A stretch of 64,000 nucleotides of DNA. It comes from Pseudomonas sp. ANT_J12 (GTDB taxonomy: Bacteria > Pseudomonadota > Gammaproteobacteria > Pseudomonadales > Pseudomonadaceae). Both the position numbers and the translations under genes were made by a program. Shown here in pieces: positions 32,690 to 40,744 of this stretch. Location: positions 62,001 through 126,000 of the forward strand of contig NZ_VOBN01000009.1 of the NCBI RefSeq assembly GCF_008370045.1, written 5' to 3'. The first letter of the stretch is position 1; the number at the start of each line of letters is the position of its first letter. The notes below the pieces were generated by a model, which was not told the DNA's origin, did no database searches, and saw only the letters and a program-made list of their open reading frames with translations.

Positions 32690-34129
32690 ATGACCAATCT
32701 CTTGCTCTACCAACGTATTGCTCAGCAACTGGCCGAGGACATCCGTCGTGGTGTCTATCAACCGGGGGAGCGCGTGCCTTCGGTGCGCAAGATGAGCTCG
32801 CAGCTCAACGTCAGCCATGCGACGGTGTTGCAGGCGTACGCCAACCTTGAGGACCAGGGCCTGATTCGCGCCCGGCCGCAGTCCGGTTACTACGTGCACC
32901 AGACTCCCGCCCTGACCGCGCCGACCCCGGACATTGCCCGGGTCGAACGGCCCGGCCTGGTCACCCGCAGCAGCATCATCCAGCAAGTGCTGGTCGAATC
33001 CCGCCGCGAAGGCGTGTTCCCGCTGGGTGCGGCGGTGCCGAGCGTCGACTATTTGCCGGTGCGGGCGCTGCATCAGCAATTGGCCAAGGTCACTCGCTTC
33101 CATAGCCCACGGGCCTTCAGCTACATGTTCAGCCCGGGTTTTGAACCTTTGCGCCGTCAGGTGGCGATTCGCATGCGCGATGCCGGCGTGGTGGTCGATC
33201 CGTCCGAAGTGGTGATCACCCACGGTTGCGTCGATGCCTTGCAGATGTCGCTTCGCGTATTGACCCGGCCGGGCGACCTGATCGCCGCCGAGTCGCCGAC
33301 CTATTATGGGCTGCTGCAACTGGCCGACCTGCTCGGCCTCAAAGTTATCGAGATCCCCAGCGATCCCGCCACCGGCATGAGCCTCGAAGCGCTGCAACTG
33401 GCCGCCAACCAATGGTCGATCAAGGCGCTGGTGCTGACCACCCGCCTGAGCAATCCATTGGGCGGCACCATGCCCGAAGAGCGCCAGAAACAACTACTGC
33501 GCCTGGCCTCGGATTTCGACATCCAGATCGTCGAAGACGATATCTACGGCGAGCTGATGTTCGAGCAGGGTCGGACCAAAGCGCTCAAGGCCTACGACCG
33601 GCTCGACCGGGTGATCTATTGCTCGAGTTTCTCCAAGACCCTGTCGCCGGGCGTGCGGATCGGCTGGATGATCGCCGGTAAATATCAGCAGGAAATCCAG
33701 CGTCTGCAAACGTTCAGCACCCATTCGGCGTGTAGCGTCACGCAGATGGGCATCGCGGCGTACCTGGAAAACGGCGGCTACGACCGGCATTTACGTTTCA
33801 TCCGTCAGGAGTACCGCAAAAACCTCAGCGCCTTCCAGTTGGCGGTGCAACAGTATTTCCCCGAAGGCACGCAGATGAGCCGGCCAACCGGTGGCTTTAT
33901 TCTGTGGGTCAGTCTGCCGGGGCGGGTCAACACTCAGGAATTGCATGTGCGAGCCTTGCAGCAAGGCATCAGCATCGCCCCGGGCCTGATCTTCAGTAAC
34001 ACCGAGCAGTTCAATCACTGCATTCGACTGAACTGTGGCACGCCCTGGAACCGTGAAGCCGAGCGGGCATTGATGACGCTGGGCATGCTGGCGACCCAGC
34101 TCTGCCAGGAGACGGCCAACGGTTTTTGA
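32690..34129 (+). CDS. MocR-type regulator (GntR HTH fused to aminotransferase fold)
   Basis: A 479-residue fusion. Residues about 5-72 form a GntR winged helix (GERVPSVRKMSSQLNVSHATVLQAYANLEDQGLI). Residues about 105-470 are a fold-type I aminotransferase domain with the PLP lysine in SSFSKTLSPGVRIGW. The pyridoxal-binding Asp/Tyr region is VEDDIYGELMF. Such proteins sense PLP or an amine and control transport or amino-acid genes. The ATG follows a weak site (TGCGTC). It is alone in its transcription unit, just downstream of the insertion sequence. The target is unknown. Confidence 0.87.
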   Translation: MTNLLLYQRIAQQLAEDIRRGVYQPGERVPSVRKMSSQLNVSHATVLQAYANLEDQGLIRARPQSGYYVHQTPALTAPTPDIARVERPGLVTRSSIIQQVLVESRREGVFPLGAAVPSVDYLPVRALHQQLAKVTRFHSPRAFSYMFSPGFEPLRRQVAIRMRDAGVVVDPSEVVITHGCVDALQMSLRVLTRPGDLIAAESPTYYGLLQLADLLGLKVIEIPSDPATGMSLEALQLAANQWSIKALVLTTRLSNPLGGTMPEERQKQLLRLASDFDIQIVEDDIYGELMFEQGRTKALKAYDRLDRVIYCSSFSKTLSPGVRIGWMIAGKYQQEIQRLQTFSTHSACSVTQMGIAAYLENGGYDRHLRFIRQEYRKNLSAFQLAVQQYFPEGTQMSRPTGGFILWVSLPGRVNTQELHVRALQQGISIAPGLIFSNTEQFNHCIRLNCGTPWNREAERALMTLGMLATQLCQETANGF

Positions 34130-34219
34130 CCCCACGGGCAGGTCATCTGCTGCCCGTGCTTGTCATGTCGCTCCCAACAGGCGAGCATATGGCCCTCTGC
34201 CGTTAGTGCCGTTGGGTCC

Positions 34220-34699
34220 ATGAAAACGATTTTTTCTGCTGCCTGGCTGTCGATCTGCCTGTTGGTGACTGCGTTTCCGGTCGGTGTCATGGCCGCTGCC
34301 GCCCAGGATAAACCGGCTGCCAGTAGTACCCAGGTAACTCCGAAGAAACCGGTTGTGACCAAAAAAGCGACGCCTGCTAAAAAGAAGGCCGCACCGATCA
34401 AAAAACGTCCCCCCATTGCCTCCAAATCCAAATCGGCCAGTGAAGTGGTCAAGACCACTCAACTGCCACCGGCCACGCTCGACTTGAGCTTGCCCAAGCA
34501 AATGGTCGAAGAGCTCAAGCCCAAAGGGACTGTGCCATTGCCCAAACACGATGGGGTATTGCCACAAATGTTCGGTGACAAGACCAGTGACTTCCAACTC
34601 AACGGCCGTCTGCTGAGCAACGAAATGCAGCTGCAACTGCGCAACGAAGAGCGTCGTGATGTTGAAGGCGCGGCGCTGGAATTCGAGTTCAAGCGTTAA
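34220..34699 (+). CDS. Exported Lys/Pro-rich hypothetical protein
   Basis: A 159-residue protein with a signal peptide (1-26, VMAAA/AQ). Residues about 28-75 are a basic Lys/Pro/Ala/Thr linker with repeated KKP and AKK units, resembling the low-complexity part of translation factor IF-2, which can mislead annotation. The C-terminal 75 residues (LDLSLPKQMVEEL, LPQMFGDKTSDFQLNGRLL, MQLQLRNEERRDVEGAALEFEFKR) look like a small conserved domain. The start at 34220 begins the signal peptide; an in-frame ATG at 34160 would hide it. Probably periplasmic; function unknown. Confidence 0.65.
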   Translation: MKTIFSAAWLSICLLVTAFPVGVMAAAAQDKPAASSTQVTPKKPVVTKKATPAKKKAAPIKKRPPIASKSKSASEVVKTTQLPPATLDLSLPKQMVEELKPKGTVPLPKHDGVLPQMFGDKTSDFQLNGRLLSNEMQLQLRNEERRDVEGAALEFEFKR

Positions 34700-34865
34700 A
34701 TTATTCCCATCGGTGAGCCGCGGGCCAGACACTTCGTCGGAGACTGGTCGGTCACGTTCGCTTGAGCACAAAAACTGCGGGCCAGGTAATTTTAAACAGT
34801 CGTTTTAGCGGGTACTCTGTGCCACGTCCCTTTTACACATTGCCCGTCGCGAGGTGTTTGTCGTC

Positions 34866-35120
34866 ATGAAATGCCGTGAAGGCTGTGGCGCCTGCTGTAT
34901 TGCCCCTTCCATCAGTTCACCGATTCCCGGCATGCCGCAAGGCAAACCTGCCGGAGAACGTTGCGTGCAACTGTCTGTCGAAAACCTGTGCAATATTTTC
35001 GGCCAGGCCGAACGTCCGGCTGTCTGCTCGGCTTTCGAAGCCGATGCCGAGGTCTGCGGAAACAGCAGTGAAGAAGCCATCCGGCTGCTTGGCTGGTGGG
35101 AGCAAATGACGGCGGCGTGA
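34866..35120 (+). CDS. YkgJ-family cysteine cluster protein
   Basis: An 84-residue soluble protein with the YkgJ/CxxCxxCC zinc- or iron-binding pattern: CREGCGACC at residues 3-11, a further Cys near 33 (GERCVQLS), then CNIF and VCSAF. The N-terminal ATG at 34866 has GAGGTG 9 nt upstream; a GTG at 34854 overlaps that site and is less likely. Members of this family are small metal-binding proteins without known activity. It precedes the START-domain gene by 40 nt. Confidence 0.8.
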   Translation: MKCREGCGACCIAPSISSPIPGMPQGKPAGERCVQLSVENLCNIFGQAERPAVCSAFEADAEVCGNSSEEAIRLLGWWEQMTAA

Positions 35121-35160
35121 TGTGTTCAAGAATGGAACTTCAACAATAAGGAATAAGACT

Positions 35161-35766
35161 ATGGGTTCGCTGCATCGTATGGCTGTGCTGTGTGGTTTGA
35201 CGGTTGTGCTGGCCACCACGGCCGCTCACGCTGAAGACTGGAAAGTCGCCAAAAACGAAGACGGCATCAAGGTGTCCCTGAGTGAAGTGGCGGGTTCCGA
35301 TTACAAGGCCTACCAGGGCGTCACCCTGATGAAGACGACCATCGCCAAGTTGCGCGCGTTGCAGGAAGACGTGGCGGGCGCCTGCTCGTGGATTCATGAG
35401 TGCAAAGCCCAGAAGCTGCTCAAACACGAAGGCGATCAGAGCTGGACCTACACTCAGTTCAACACCCCTTGGCCCGTCACTCCGCGTGATTCGGTACTGC
35501 ACGTCACCACGGTCGAAGGCTCCGACGGCAGCCTGACCCGCAAACTCGAAGGCGTACCCAAATACATTCCTGAGGAAAAAGGCTTCGTCCGGGTCGCCAA
35601 AGTCGACGGCTTCTGGAAGTTCGTACCCAAGGGTGACCAGGTCGAAGTGACCTACCAGGTGCACACTGAGCCGGGTGGCAGCGTGCCGTCGATGGTGGCC
35701 AACAAGTTCGTGGTCGACGCACCGTTCAACACCCTGAAAGCCCTGAAAGAACGCGCCGAGAAGTAA
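35161..35766 (+). CDS. Exported START-domain lipid-binding protein
   Basis: A 201-residue protein with a signal peptide (1-24, TTAAHA/EDW). The rest is one START domain (steroidogenic acute regulatory-related lipid transfer): EDWKVAKNEDGIKVSLSEV at the start, VAGACSWIHECKAQKLLKHEG, WPVTPRDSVLHVTTV, and the C-terminal helix NKFVVDAPFNTLKALKERAEK. It probably binds a lipid in the periplasm. AAGGAATAAG precedes the ATG at 35161. An intrinsic terminator follows. Confidence 0.83.
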   Translation: MGSLHRMAVLCGLTVVLATTAAHAEDWKVAKNEDGIKVSLSEVAGSDYKAYQGVTLMKTTIAKLRALQEDVAGACSWIHECKAQKLLKHEGDQSWTYTQFNTPWPVTPRDSVLHVTTVEGSDGSLTRKLEGVPKYIPEEKGFVRVAKVDGFWKFVPKGDQVEVTYQVHTEPGGSVPSMVANKFVVDAPFNTLKALKERAEK

Positions 35767-35784
35767 CCGCGCCGCTCTTTCGAT

Positions 35785-35813
35785 AACGCCCCGACTGGTT
35801 CGGGGCGTTTTTC
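35785..35813 (+). terminator. Intrinsic terminator
   Basis: AACGCCCCGACTGGTTCGGGGCGTT followed by TTTC, 18 nt after the START-domain gene. Confidence 0.9.
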
Positions 35814-36050
35814 GTTGGGGGGAATGCAGCGGCTTTATTGTGTTTCCGGATATGCGTTGTACGAAATTTTCACAAAGTGTCCAAGACAATTCGCCCGCGC
35901 CAACATTGCGGACAGTAATCAATGGCAATGCCGCGAGTGATCGTGCAACATTTGCGCTCCGCGCAAGCCCCGGGGCCAAGTAGTGGCCAACAGAGGGCAG
36001 GGCGCAGCTGTATTTTTGCAACTTCAACTTCCAATGGGTCCTAAAACGAC

Positions 36051-38144
36051 ATGGCAAACCCGGACGCCCTGAATCAGCAGCGAGCTTCTAGTCGCCTGCT
36101 GCAACCGACCGTCAAATCGCATCTGGCCTACACGCTACTGTGTGCCCTGGTCATGATGGTCATGTTCAGCCTGCTGCGCGTTGCGCTGCTGGTTTACAAC
36201 CGCGCGATGATCCTCGACACACCGGCTTCGACTTTCCTCGAAGCGTTCGCCAACGGCCTGCGTTTCGACCTGCGCCTGGTGGTCTACCTCATTATTCCGT
36301 TGCTGCTGGCCTTGTTCAGCGCCCGGGCCATGGCGGCCCGCGGGTTCTTCCGCCTCTGGCTGACCATTGCTTCAAGCATCGCGCTGTTCCTCGGCCTGAT
36401 GGAGATGGACTTCTACCGTGAATTCCACCAGCGCCTCAACGGCCTGGTCTTCCAGTATGTGAAGGAAGACCCGAAAACCGTGATGAGCATGCTCTGGTAC
36501 GGTTTCCCGGTGGTTCGCTATCTGCTGGCCTGGGCCGTGGGCACCTTGATCCTGACCCTGGCATTCAAGGGCGCCGACCGCGCCACCCGTCCTCGCGGCC
36601 CGTTCAGCGGTGGCAGCATCGGCACGCGCCAGATCGCCCCGTGGTATGCGCGCATCGCGGTGTTCGTGGTGTGCCTGCTGGTGTGCGTGGTCGCCGCCCG
36701 TGGCACCCTGCGTCAAGGCCCGCCGCTGCGTTGGGGTGACGTCTACACCACCGACTCCAACTTCGCCAACCAGTTGGGCCTCAACGGCACGCTGTCGCTG
36801 ATTGCCGCCGGCAAGGCGCGGATGTCCGAAGAGCGCGACAACATCTGGAAAGCCACGCTGCCACAGCCTCTGGCCCAGCAGACCGTGCGCGACATGTTGC
36901 TGACGCCGAGTGACAAACTGGTCGATGCCGACATCGCAGCAGTGCGCCGCAACTACACGCCGGACGCCAATAAGACCCTGCCGATCAAGAACGTCGTGGT
37001 CATCCTGATGGAAAGCTTCGCCGGTCACTCGGTGGGCGCCCTGGGTCGTCCGGGCAACATCACGCCCGCCTTCGACAAGTTGTCGAAAGAAGGCCTGTTG
37101 TTCGATCGCTTTTTCTCCAATGGCACCCATACCCACCAGGGCATGTTCGCCACCATGGCCTGCTTCCCGAACCTGCCGGGTTTCGAATACCTGATGCAGA
37201 CCCCGGAAGGCAGCCACAAACTGTCCGGCCTGCCGCAACTGCTCAGTACCCGTAACTATGACGATGTGTACGTCTACAACGGCGACTTCGCCTGGGACAA
37301 CCAGTCGGGCTTCTTCAGCAACCAGGGCATGACCAACTTCATCGGGCGTAATGACTTCGTCAACCCGGTGTTCTCCGACCCGACCTGGGGTGTGTCCGAC
37401 CAGGACATGTTCAACCGTGGCCTGGAAGAACTGAAGGCACGCGATGGCAAGGACAAAAAACCGTTCTATGCCTTGCTGCAAACCCTGTCCAACCACACGC
37501 CGTACGCCTTGCCGACACCCTTGCCGGTCGAACGCGTGACCGATCGCGGCAGCCTGAACGAACACTTGACCGCCATGCGCTACTCCGACTGGGCGCTGGG
37601 TCAGTTCTTCGAGAAGGCGCGTAAAGAGCCTTACTTCAATGAAACCCTGTTCGTGGTGGTGGGCGACCATGGTTTCGGCGACGAGCAGCAAATCACTGAA
37701 ATGGACCTGGGCCGCTTCAACGTGCCGATGCTGATGATTGCGCCGGGCATCCAGGAGAAATTCGGTCAGCGTGACCACACCGTGGGCACTCAGATCGACA
37801 TCGTGCCGACCATCATGGGCCGCGTCGGTGGCGACGTGATTCACCAATGCTGGGGTCGCGACCTGCTGAACCTGCCGGAAGGCGATAAAGGTTTCGGCGT
37901 GATCAAGCCTTCGGGCAGCGATCAGACCGTCGCATTGCTGACCGCCGACCGTGTGCTGGTGCTGCCAAAAGAGATGCCGCCGAAGCTGTATCAGTACGAA
38001 CTGGGCGCTAACCCGAAAGGGGTGGTGATTCCAGAGTCGGCTGACGAAGCGGCACTCAAGCAGAAACTTGAGTCGTTCCTGCAAACCGCGACCAAGAGCC
38101 TGCTGGATAACACCGCCGGCGTGGTGAACGGCAAGCCGGACTAA
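36051..38144 (+). CDS. LtaS/OpgB-like membrane sulfatase-fold phosphoglycerol transferase
   Basis: A 697-residue inner-membrane enzyme. Residues about 25-215 hold five transmembrane helices. The periplasmic catalytic domain (about 305-640) has the sulfatase/alkaline-phosphatase fold: metal-binding Glu in VVVILMESFAGHSVG, the nucleophilic Thr in SNGTHTHQGMFAT, and Asp-His in VVVGDHGFGDEQ. The closest described activities are lipoteichoic acid synthase and phosphoglycerol transferase I, so it may add phosphoglycerol to periplasmic glucans or a lipid. The ATG follows TCCTAAAACGAC, a poor ribosome site. A single-gene unit with a strong terminator. Confidence 0.83.
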   Translation: MANPDALNQQRASSRLLQPTVKSHLAYTLLCALVMMVMFSLLRVALLVYNRAMILDTPASTFLEAFANGLRFDLRLVVYLIIPLLLALFSARAMAARGFFRLWLTIASSIALFLGLMEMDFYREFHQRLNGLVFQYVKEDPKTVMSMLWYGFPVVRYLLAWAVGTLILTLAFKGADRATRPRGPFSGGSIGTRQIAPWYARIAVFVVCLLVCVVAARGTLRQGPPLRWGDVYTTDSNFANQLGLNGTLSLIAAGKARMSEERDNIWKATLPQPLAQQTVRDMLLTPSDKLVDADIAAVRRNYTPDANKTLPIKNVVVILMESFAGHSVGALGRPGNITPAFDKLSKEGLLFDRFFSNGTHTHQGMFATMACFPNLPGFEYLMQTPEGSHKLSGLPQLLSTRNYDDVYVYNGDFAWDNQSGFFSNQGMTNFIGRNDFVNPVFSDPTWGVSDQDMFNRGLEELKARDGKDKKPFYALLQTLSNHTPYALPTPLPVERVTDRGSLNEHLTAMRYSDWALGQFFEKARKEPYFNETLFVVVGDHGFGDEQQITEMDLGRFNVPMLMIAPGIQEKFGQRDHTVGTQIDIVPTIMGRVGGDVIHQCWGRDLLNLPEGDKGFGVIKPSGSDQTVALLTADRVLVLPKEMPPKLYQYELGANPKGVVIPESADEAALKQKLESFLQTATKSLLDNTAGVVNGKPD

Positions 38145-38157
38145 CGTTTGACGCAAT

Positions 38158-38194
38158 AAAAAAGAGGCCCTTTTTCAAGGGCCTCTTTTTTTTG
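38158..38194 (+). terminator. Intrinsic terminator, possibly bidirectional
   Basis: AGAGGCCCTTTTTCAAGGGCCTCT flanked by A-run and T-run, so it could also end the DUF3309 transcript from the minus strand. Confidence 0.93.
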
Positions 38195-38208
38195 GTCGGG
38201 TTAAATCT

Positions 38209-38361
38209 TTATATCTTGCCGAGCAAGAGCAGAATCAACAGCACTACCAACACGACGCCGAGGATACCCGATGGCCCATAACCCCAACTTCTTGAGTGCG
38301 GGAAGACTGGCAAACCACCGACCAGCAGCAGGATCAGGATAACGATAAGAATTGTGCCCAT
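38209..38361 (-). CDS. DUF3309 family small hydrophobic protein
   Basis: A 50-residue protein. The product starts MGTILIVILILLLVGGLPVF and continues PHSRSWGYGPSGILGVVLVV before LLILLLLGKI. Two hydrophobic helices are separated by the conserved PHSRSWGYGPSG loop, the hallmark of DUF3309. A GGAAATAGAC site precedes the start (minus strand, ATG at 38359-38361). It is an inner-membrane protein of unknown role, common next to stress genes in Proteobacteria. The longer overlapping frame at 38201-38476 on the same strand lacks similarity and is rejected. Confidence 0.85.
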   Translation of the reverse strand: MGTILIVILILLLVGGLPVFPHSRSWGYGPSGILGVVLVVLLILLLLGKI

Positions 38362-38560
38362 GTCTATTTCCTTGTTGGAAGTGTTCTGAATGACCTAACG
38401 TTTTAACTATCAGCCGGAATGCGATAAATCCGAACTGCTTAACAACTCCGACTTGTGCAACTGAAAGAAAATTCAAAGTTTTTTAATGTTTTTTGGAAAG
38501 AAGGTTTATTTCTTTTTTGCGTTTTGTTGTTAGTTGGTCAGTTAAACCGTGTCATCGTTT

Positions 38561-38630
38561 TTCGCGGGCAAGCCTTGCTCCTACGGGGAACGCGGCGCTC
38601 TTCTTGTAGGAGCAAGGCTTGCCCGCGAAG
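38561..38630. repeat. REP pair (GTAGGAGCAAGGCTTGCC class)
   Basis: Arms TTCGCGGGCAAGCCTTGCTC and GAGCAAGGCTTGCCCGCGAA around a short GC-rich loop, upstream of the SDR gene. Confidence 0.9.
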
Positions 38631-38757
38631 GCCGCGACTCGGTTTCACGCCATGCCCCGGTTTGCGCAGACCATTCAGCAATCTGATGGAGCGTGGGTCG
38701 GGCAATATCCTTCGCTACACTCGGCGCATCTTCCCCAGAACAACAAGGCTGTTTGCT

Positions 38758-39573
38758 ATGCAAAATCGCATGATGATCACTGGCGCAGGCTCAGGCCTGG
38801 GTCGCGAAATCGCGCTGCGTTGGGCCCGCGAAGGCTGGCAACTGGCCTTGTCGGATGTCAGCGAGCCCGGCTTGCAAGAAACGTTGAAACGGGTTCGCGA
38901 AGCCGGCGGCGACGGTTTTATCCAGCGTTGCGATGTGCGTGATTACAGCCAGCTGACGGCGTTTGCCCAGGCTTGCGAAGAGCGGCTCGGTGGCATCGAT
39001 GTCATCGTCAACAATGCCGGGGTCGCCTCAGGTGGATTCTTCAGTGAGCTGTCCCTGGAAGACTGGGACTGGCAGATCGCGATCAACCTGATGGGCGTAG
39101 TCAAAGGCTGCAAGGCCTTCCTGCCGTTGTTGGAAAAGAGCAAAGGCAAGATCATCAACATCGCGTCGATGGCCGCGCTGATGCAGGGGCCGGCCATGAG
39201 CAACTACAACGTGGCCAAGGCCGGTGTGGTGGCGCTCTCTGAAAGCTTGCTGATCGAATTGGCCCAGCAGGAAGTCGGGGTCCACGTGGTCTGCCCGTCG
39301 TTCTTCCAGACCAACTTGCTGGATTCCTTCCGTGGCCCGACCCCGGCCATGAAAGCCCAGGTCGGCAAGTTGCTGGAAAGCTCACCGATCACCGCCACCG
39401 ACATTGCCGACTACATCTACACGCAAGTGGCCGCCGGCGAATTCATGATCCTGCCCCACGAACAGGGACGCATGGCGTGGGCGCTCAAGCAGAAAAACCC
39501 GCAACTGCTCTACAACGAAATGACCGTCATGGCCGACAAAATGCGCGCCAAGGCCAAACAAACCGCCGGCTGA
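38758..39573 (+). CDS. Short-chain dehydrogenase/reductase
   Basis: A 271-residue SDR. Cofactor motif TGAGSGLG (residues 8-15), NNAG at about 83-86 (VIVNNAGVASGG), and the catalytic Ser and Tyr-X3-Lys in IASMAALMQ and YNVAKAG. The C-terminal extension (EQGRMAWALKQKNPQLLYNEM) is typical of a Pseudomonas SDR group of unknown substrate. The start at 38758 follows AACAAGGCTG. It does not belong to the sugar-oxidation SDR at 4085; sequence similarity is only family-wide. Confidence 0.83.
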   Translation: MQNRMMITGAGSGLGREIALRWAREGWQLALSDVSEPGLQETLKRVREAGGDGFIQRCDVRDYSQLTAFAQACEERLGGIDVIVNNAGVASGGFFSELSLEDWDWQIAINLMGVVKGCKAFLPLLEKSKGKIINIASMAALMQGPAMSNYNVAKAGVVALSESLLIELAQQEVGVHVVCPSFFQTNLLDSFRGPTPAMKAQVGKLLESSPITATDIADYIYTQVAAGEFMILPHEQGRMAWALKQKNPQLLYNEMTVMADKMRAKAKQTAG

Positions 39574-39637
39574 TCTTGCCCGCTGGCACCCGCGTCGTTA
39601 GGGTGGCCGCCATCGGTCATCCAAACGAGACGCCTGC

Positions 39638-39970
39638 ATGCTCAATTACCTGTGGTTTTTTCTCGCCGCACTGTTCGAAATCGCCGGTTGCTTCGCCTTC
39701 TGGATGTGGTTGCGCCAGGGCAAAAGTGCCCTGTGGGTCATCCCGGCGCTGCTGAGCCTGACCCTGTTCGCCTTGCTGCTGACCCGGGTCGAAGCCACGT
39801 ACGCCGGCCGCGCCTATGCCGCCTACGGTGGCATCTACATCATTGCGTCGATTGGCTGGCTGGCGGTGATCGAGCGGATTCGTCCGCTGGGCTCGGACTG
39901 GATCGGCGTGGCGCTGTGCGTGATTGGCGCGTCTGTCATCCTTTTCGGCCCACGTTTCTCCGCGTCCTGA
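39638..39970 (+). CDS. YnfA family (UPF0060) membrane protein
   Basis: A 110-residue inner-membrane protein with four hydrophobic helices. Family blocks AALFEIAGCFAFWMWLRQGKS and RAYAAYGGIYIIASIGWL are both present. Related to small multidrug-resistance proteins, but the cargo is not established. The ATG is preceded by ACGAGACGCCTGC. It is probably transcribed alone. Confidence 0.9.
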   Translation: MLNYLWFFLAALFEIAGCFAFWMWLRQGKSALWVIPALLSLTLFALLLTRVEATYAGRAYAAYGGIYIIASIGWLAVIERIRPLGSDWIGVALCVIGASVILFGPRFSAS

Positions 39971-40123
39971 AGGATCGGTCCTTCATTTCACGGTGTTTGT
40001 AGGAGTTGTCTGAGGGTTGCGACGTCCTGGGCTGTAGGGCAGGACTGATTTGCCCGCAACGCATTGAAGCCCAAGTACGCGCGGGGCATCTTCAGGGGCC
40101 GGTAACTCTGAAGGACGAATGCC

Positions 40124-40309
40124 ATGCTTGTACTCAGTCGCGTTGTTGGCGAGTTGATTTCCATCGGTGACAACATTTCCGTACGCATTCTGGCGGTCAA
40201 CGGCGGCAGCGTGCGCTTCGGCGTCGAAGCCCCCCAAGACGTCAATGTGCATCGGGCCGAAGTCTACGAACGCATCCAGATCAAACGGGCGAAAAGCAAA
40301 GGACGTTAG
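40124..40309 (+). CDS. CsrA/RsmA-family RNA-binding regulator, divergent paralogue
   Basis: A 61-residue protein of the CsrA family, which binds GGA motifs in mRNA leaders and blocks or alters translation. The key RNA-contact residues Leu4, Arg6, Arg31, His43 and Arg44 are kept, as is the AP turn (EAPQDVNVHRAEVYERIQ). It differs from the usual RsmA/RsmE sequences at residue 7 (Val for Arg/Lys) and has a basic tail (KRAKSKGR). The start follows GAAGGACGAATGCC, itself a GGA-type site; a stem with loop lies at 40024-40045, so autoregulation is plausible. Confidence 0.85.
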   Translation: MLVLSRVVGELISIGDNISVRILAVNGGSVRFGVEAPQDVNVHRAEVYERIQIKRAKSKGR

Positions 40310-40313
40310 GCGA

Positions 40314-40541
40314 TCAGTCGAACAGGTGCTTGGGCACGTCGTGCTTGAGCATCAACTGGCATTGCTCGCTGTCCGGGTCGAAAACGATCAGTGCCTGGCC
40401 CTTGGTCAGTGCCTGGCGAACGCGCAATACGCGGGTTTCCAGCGGCGTGTCGTCGCCGTTGTCGGTGCCGTCGCGGGTCACGAAATCCTCGATCAGGCGG
40501 GTCAGGGTGTCGACTTCAAGTTGGTCGTAAGGGATCAGCAT
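40314..40541 (-). CDS. YheU family (UPF0270) protein
   Basis: A 75-residue cytoplasmic protein. The opening MLIPYDQLEVDTLTRLIEDFVTRDGTD is diagnostic of YheU/UPF0270. The start at 40541 follows GAGGTGCCT; a GTG two codons earlier overlaps that site. Function unknown. Converges on the rsmA-like gene with only 4 nt between stop codons. Confidence 0.85.
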   Translation of the reverse strand: MLIPYDQLEVDTLTRLIEDFVTRDGTDNGDDTPLETRVLRVRQALTKGQALIVFDPDSEQCQLMLKHDVPKHLFD

Positions 40542-40624
40542 AGGCACCTCGGCTAAAACAATGGCGCGATGCTACGGCGAATGAAGTTTTGCGGCTAGCC
40601 TGAGCTCTTCATTGCCTGATCTGA

Positions 40625-40722
40625 CGCCATCGCGGGCACGCCTTGCTCCTACAGGTTTTGTGTCGTGCCCGGATATCGAGGTCAACACAAGACCTGTAGG
40701 AGCAAGGCTTGCCCGCGAAGGC
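40625..40722. repeat. REP pair (GTAGGAGCAAGGCTTGCC class)
   Basis: Arms CGCCATCGCGGGCACGCCTT (one changed base against the usual arm) and AAGGCTTGCCCGCGAAGGCG, with inner ACAGGT/ACCTGT. Confidence 0.88.
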
Positions 40723-40744
40723 GATTGTTCAAACACCGCAGGAC

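Noticed and set aside
34220..34699. Reading the Lys-rich protein as translation initiation factor IF-2
   Set aside because: The match is only low-complexity KKP/AKK sequence; the protein has a signal peptide and no GTPase domain.
38201..38476. 91-codon minus-strand frame
   Set aside because: Overlaps the DUF3309 gene in another frame; only DUF3309 has a family match and a ribosome site.
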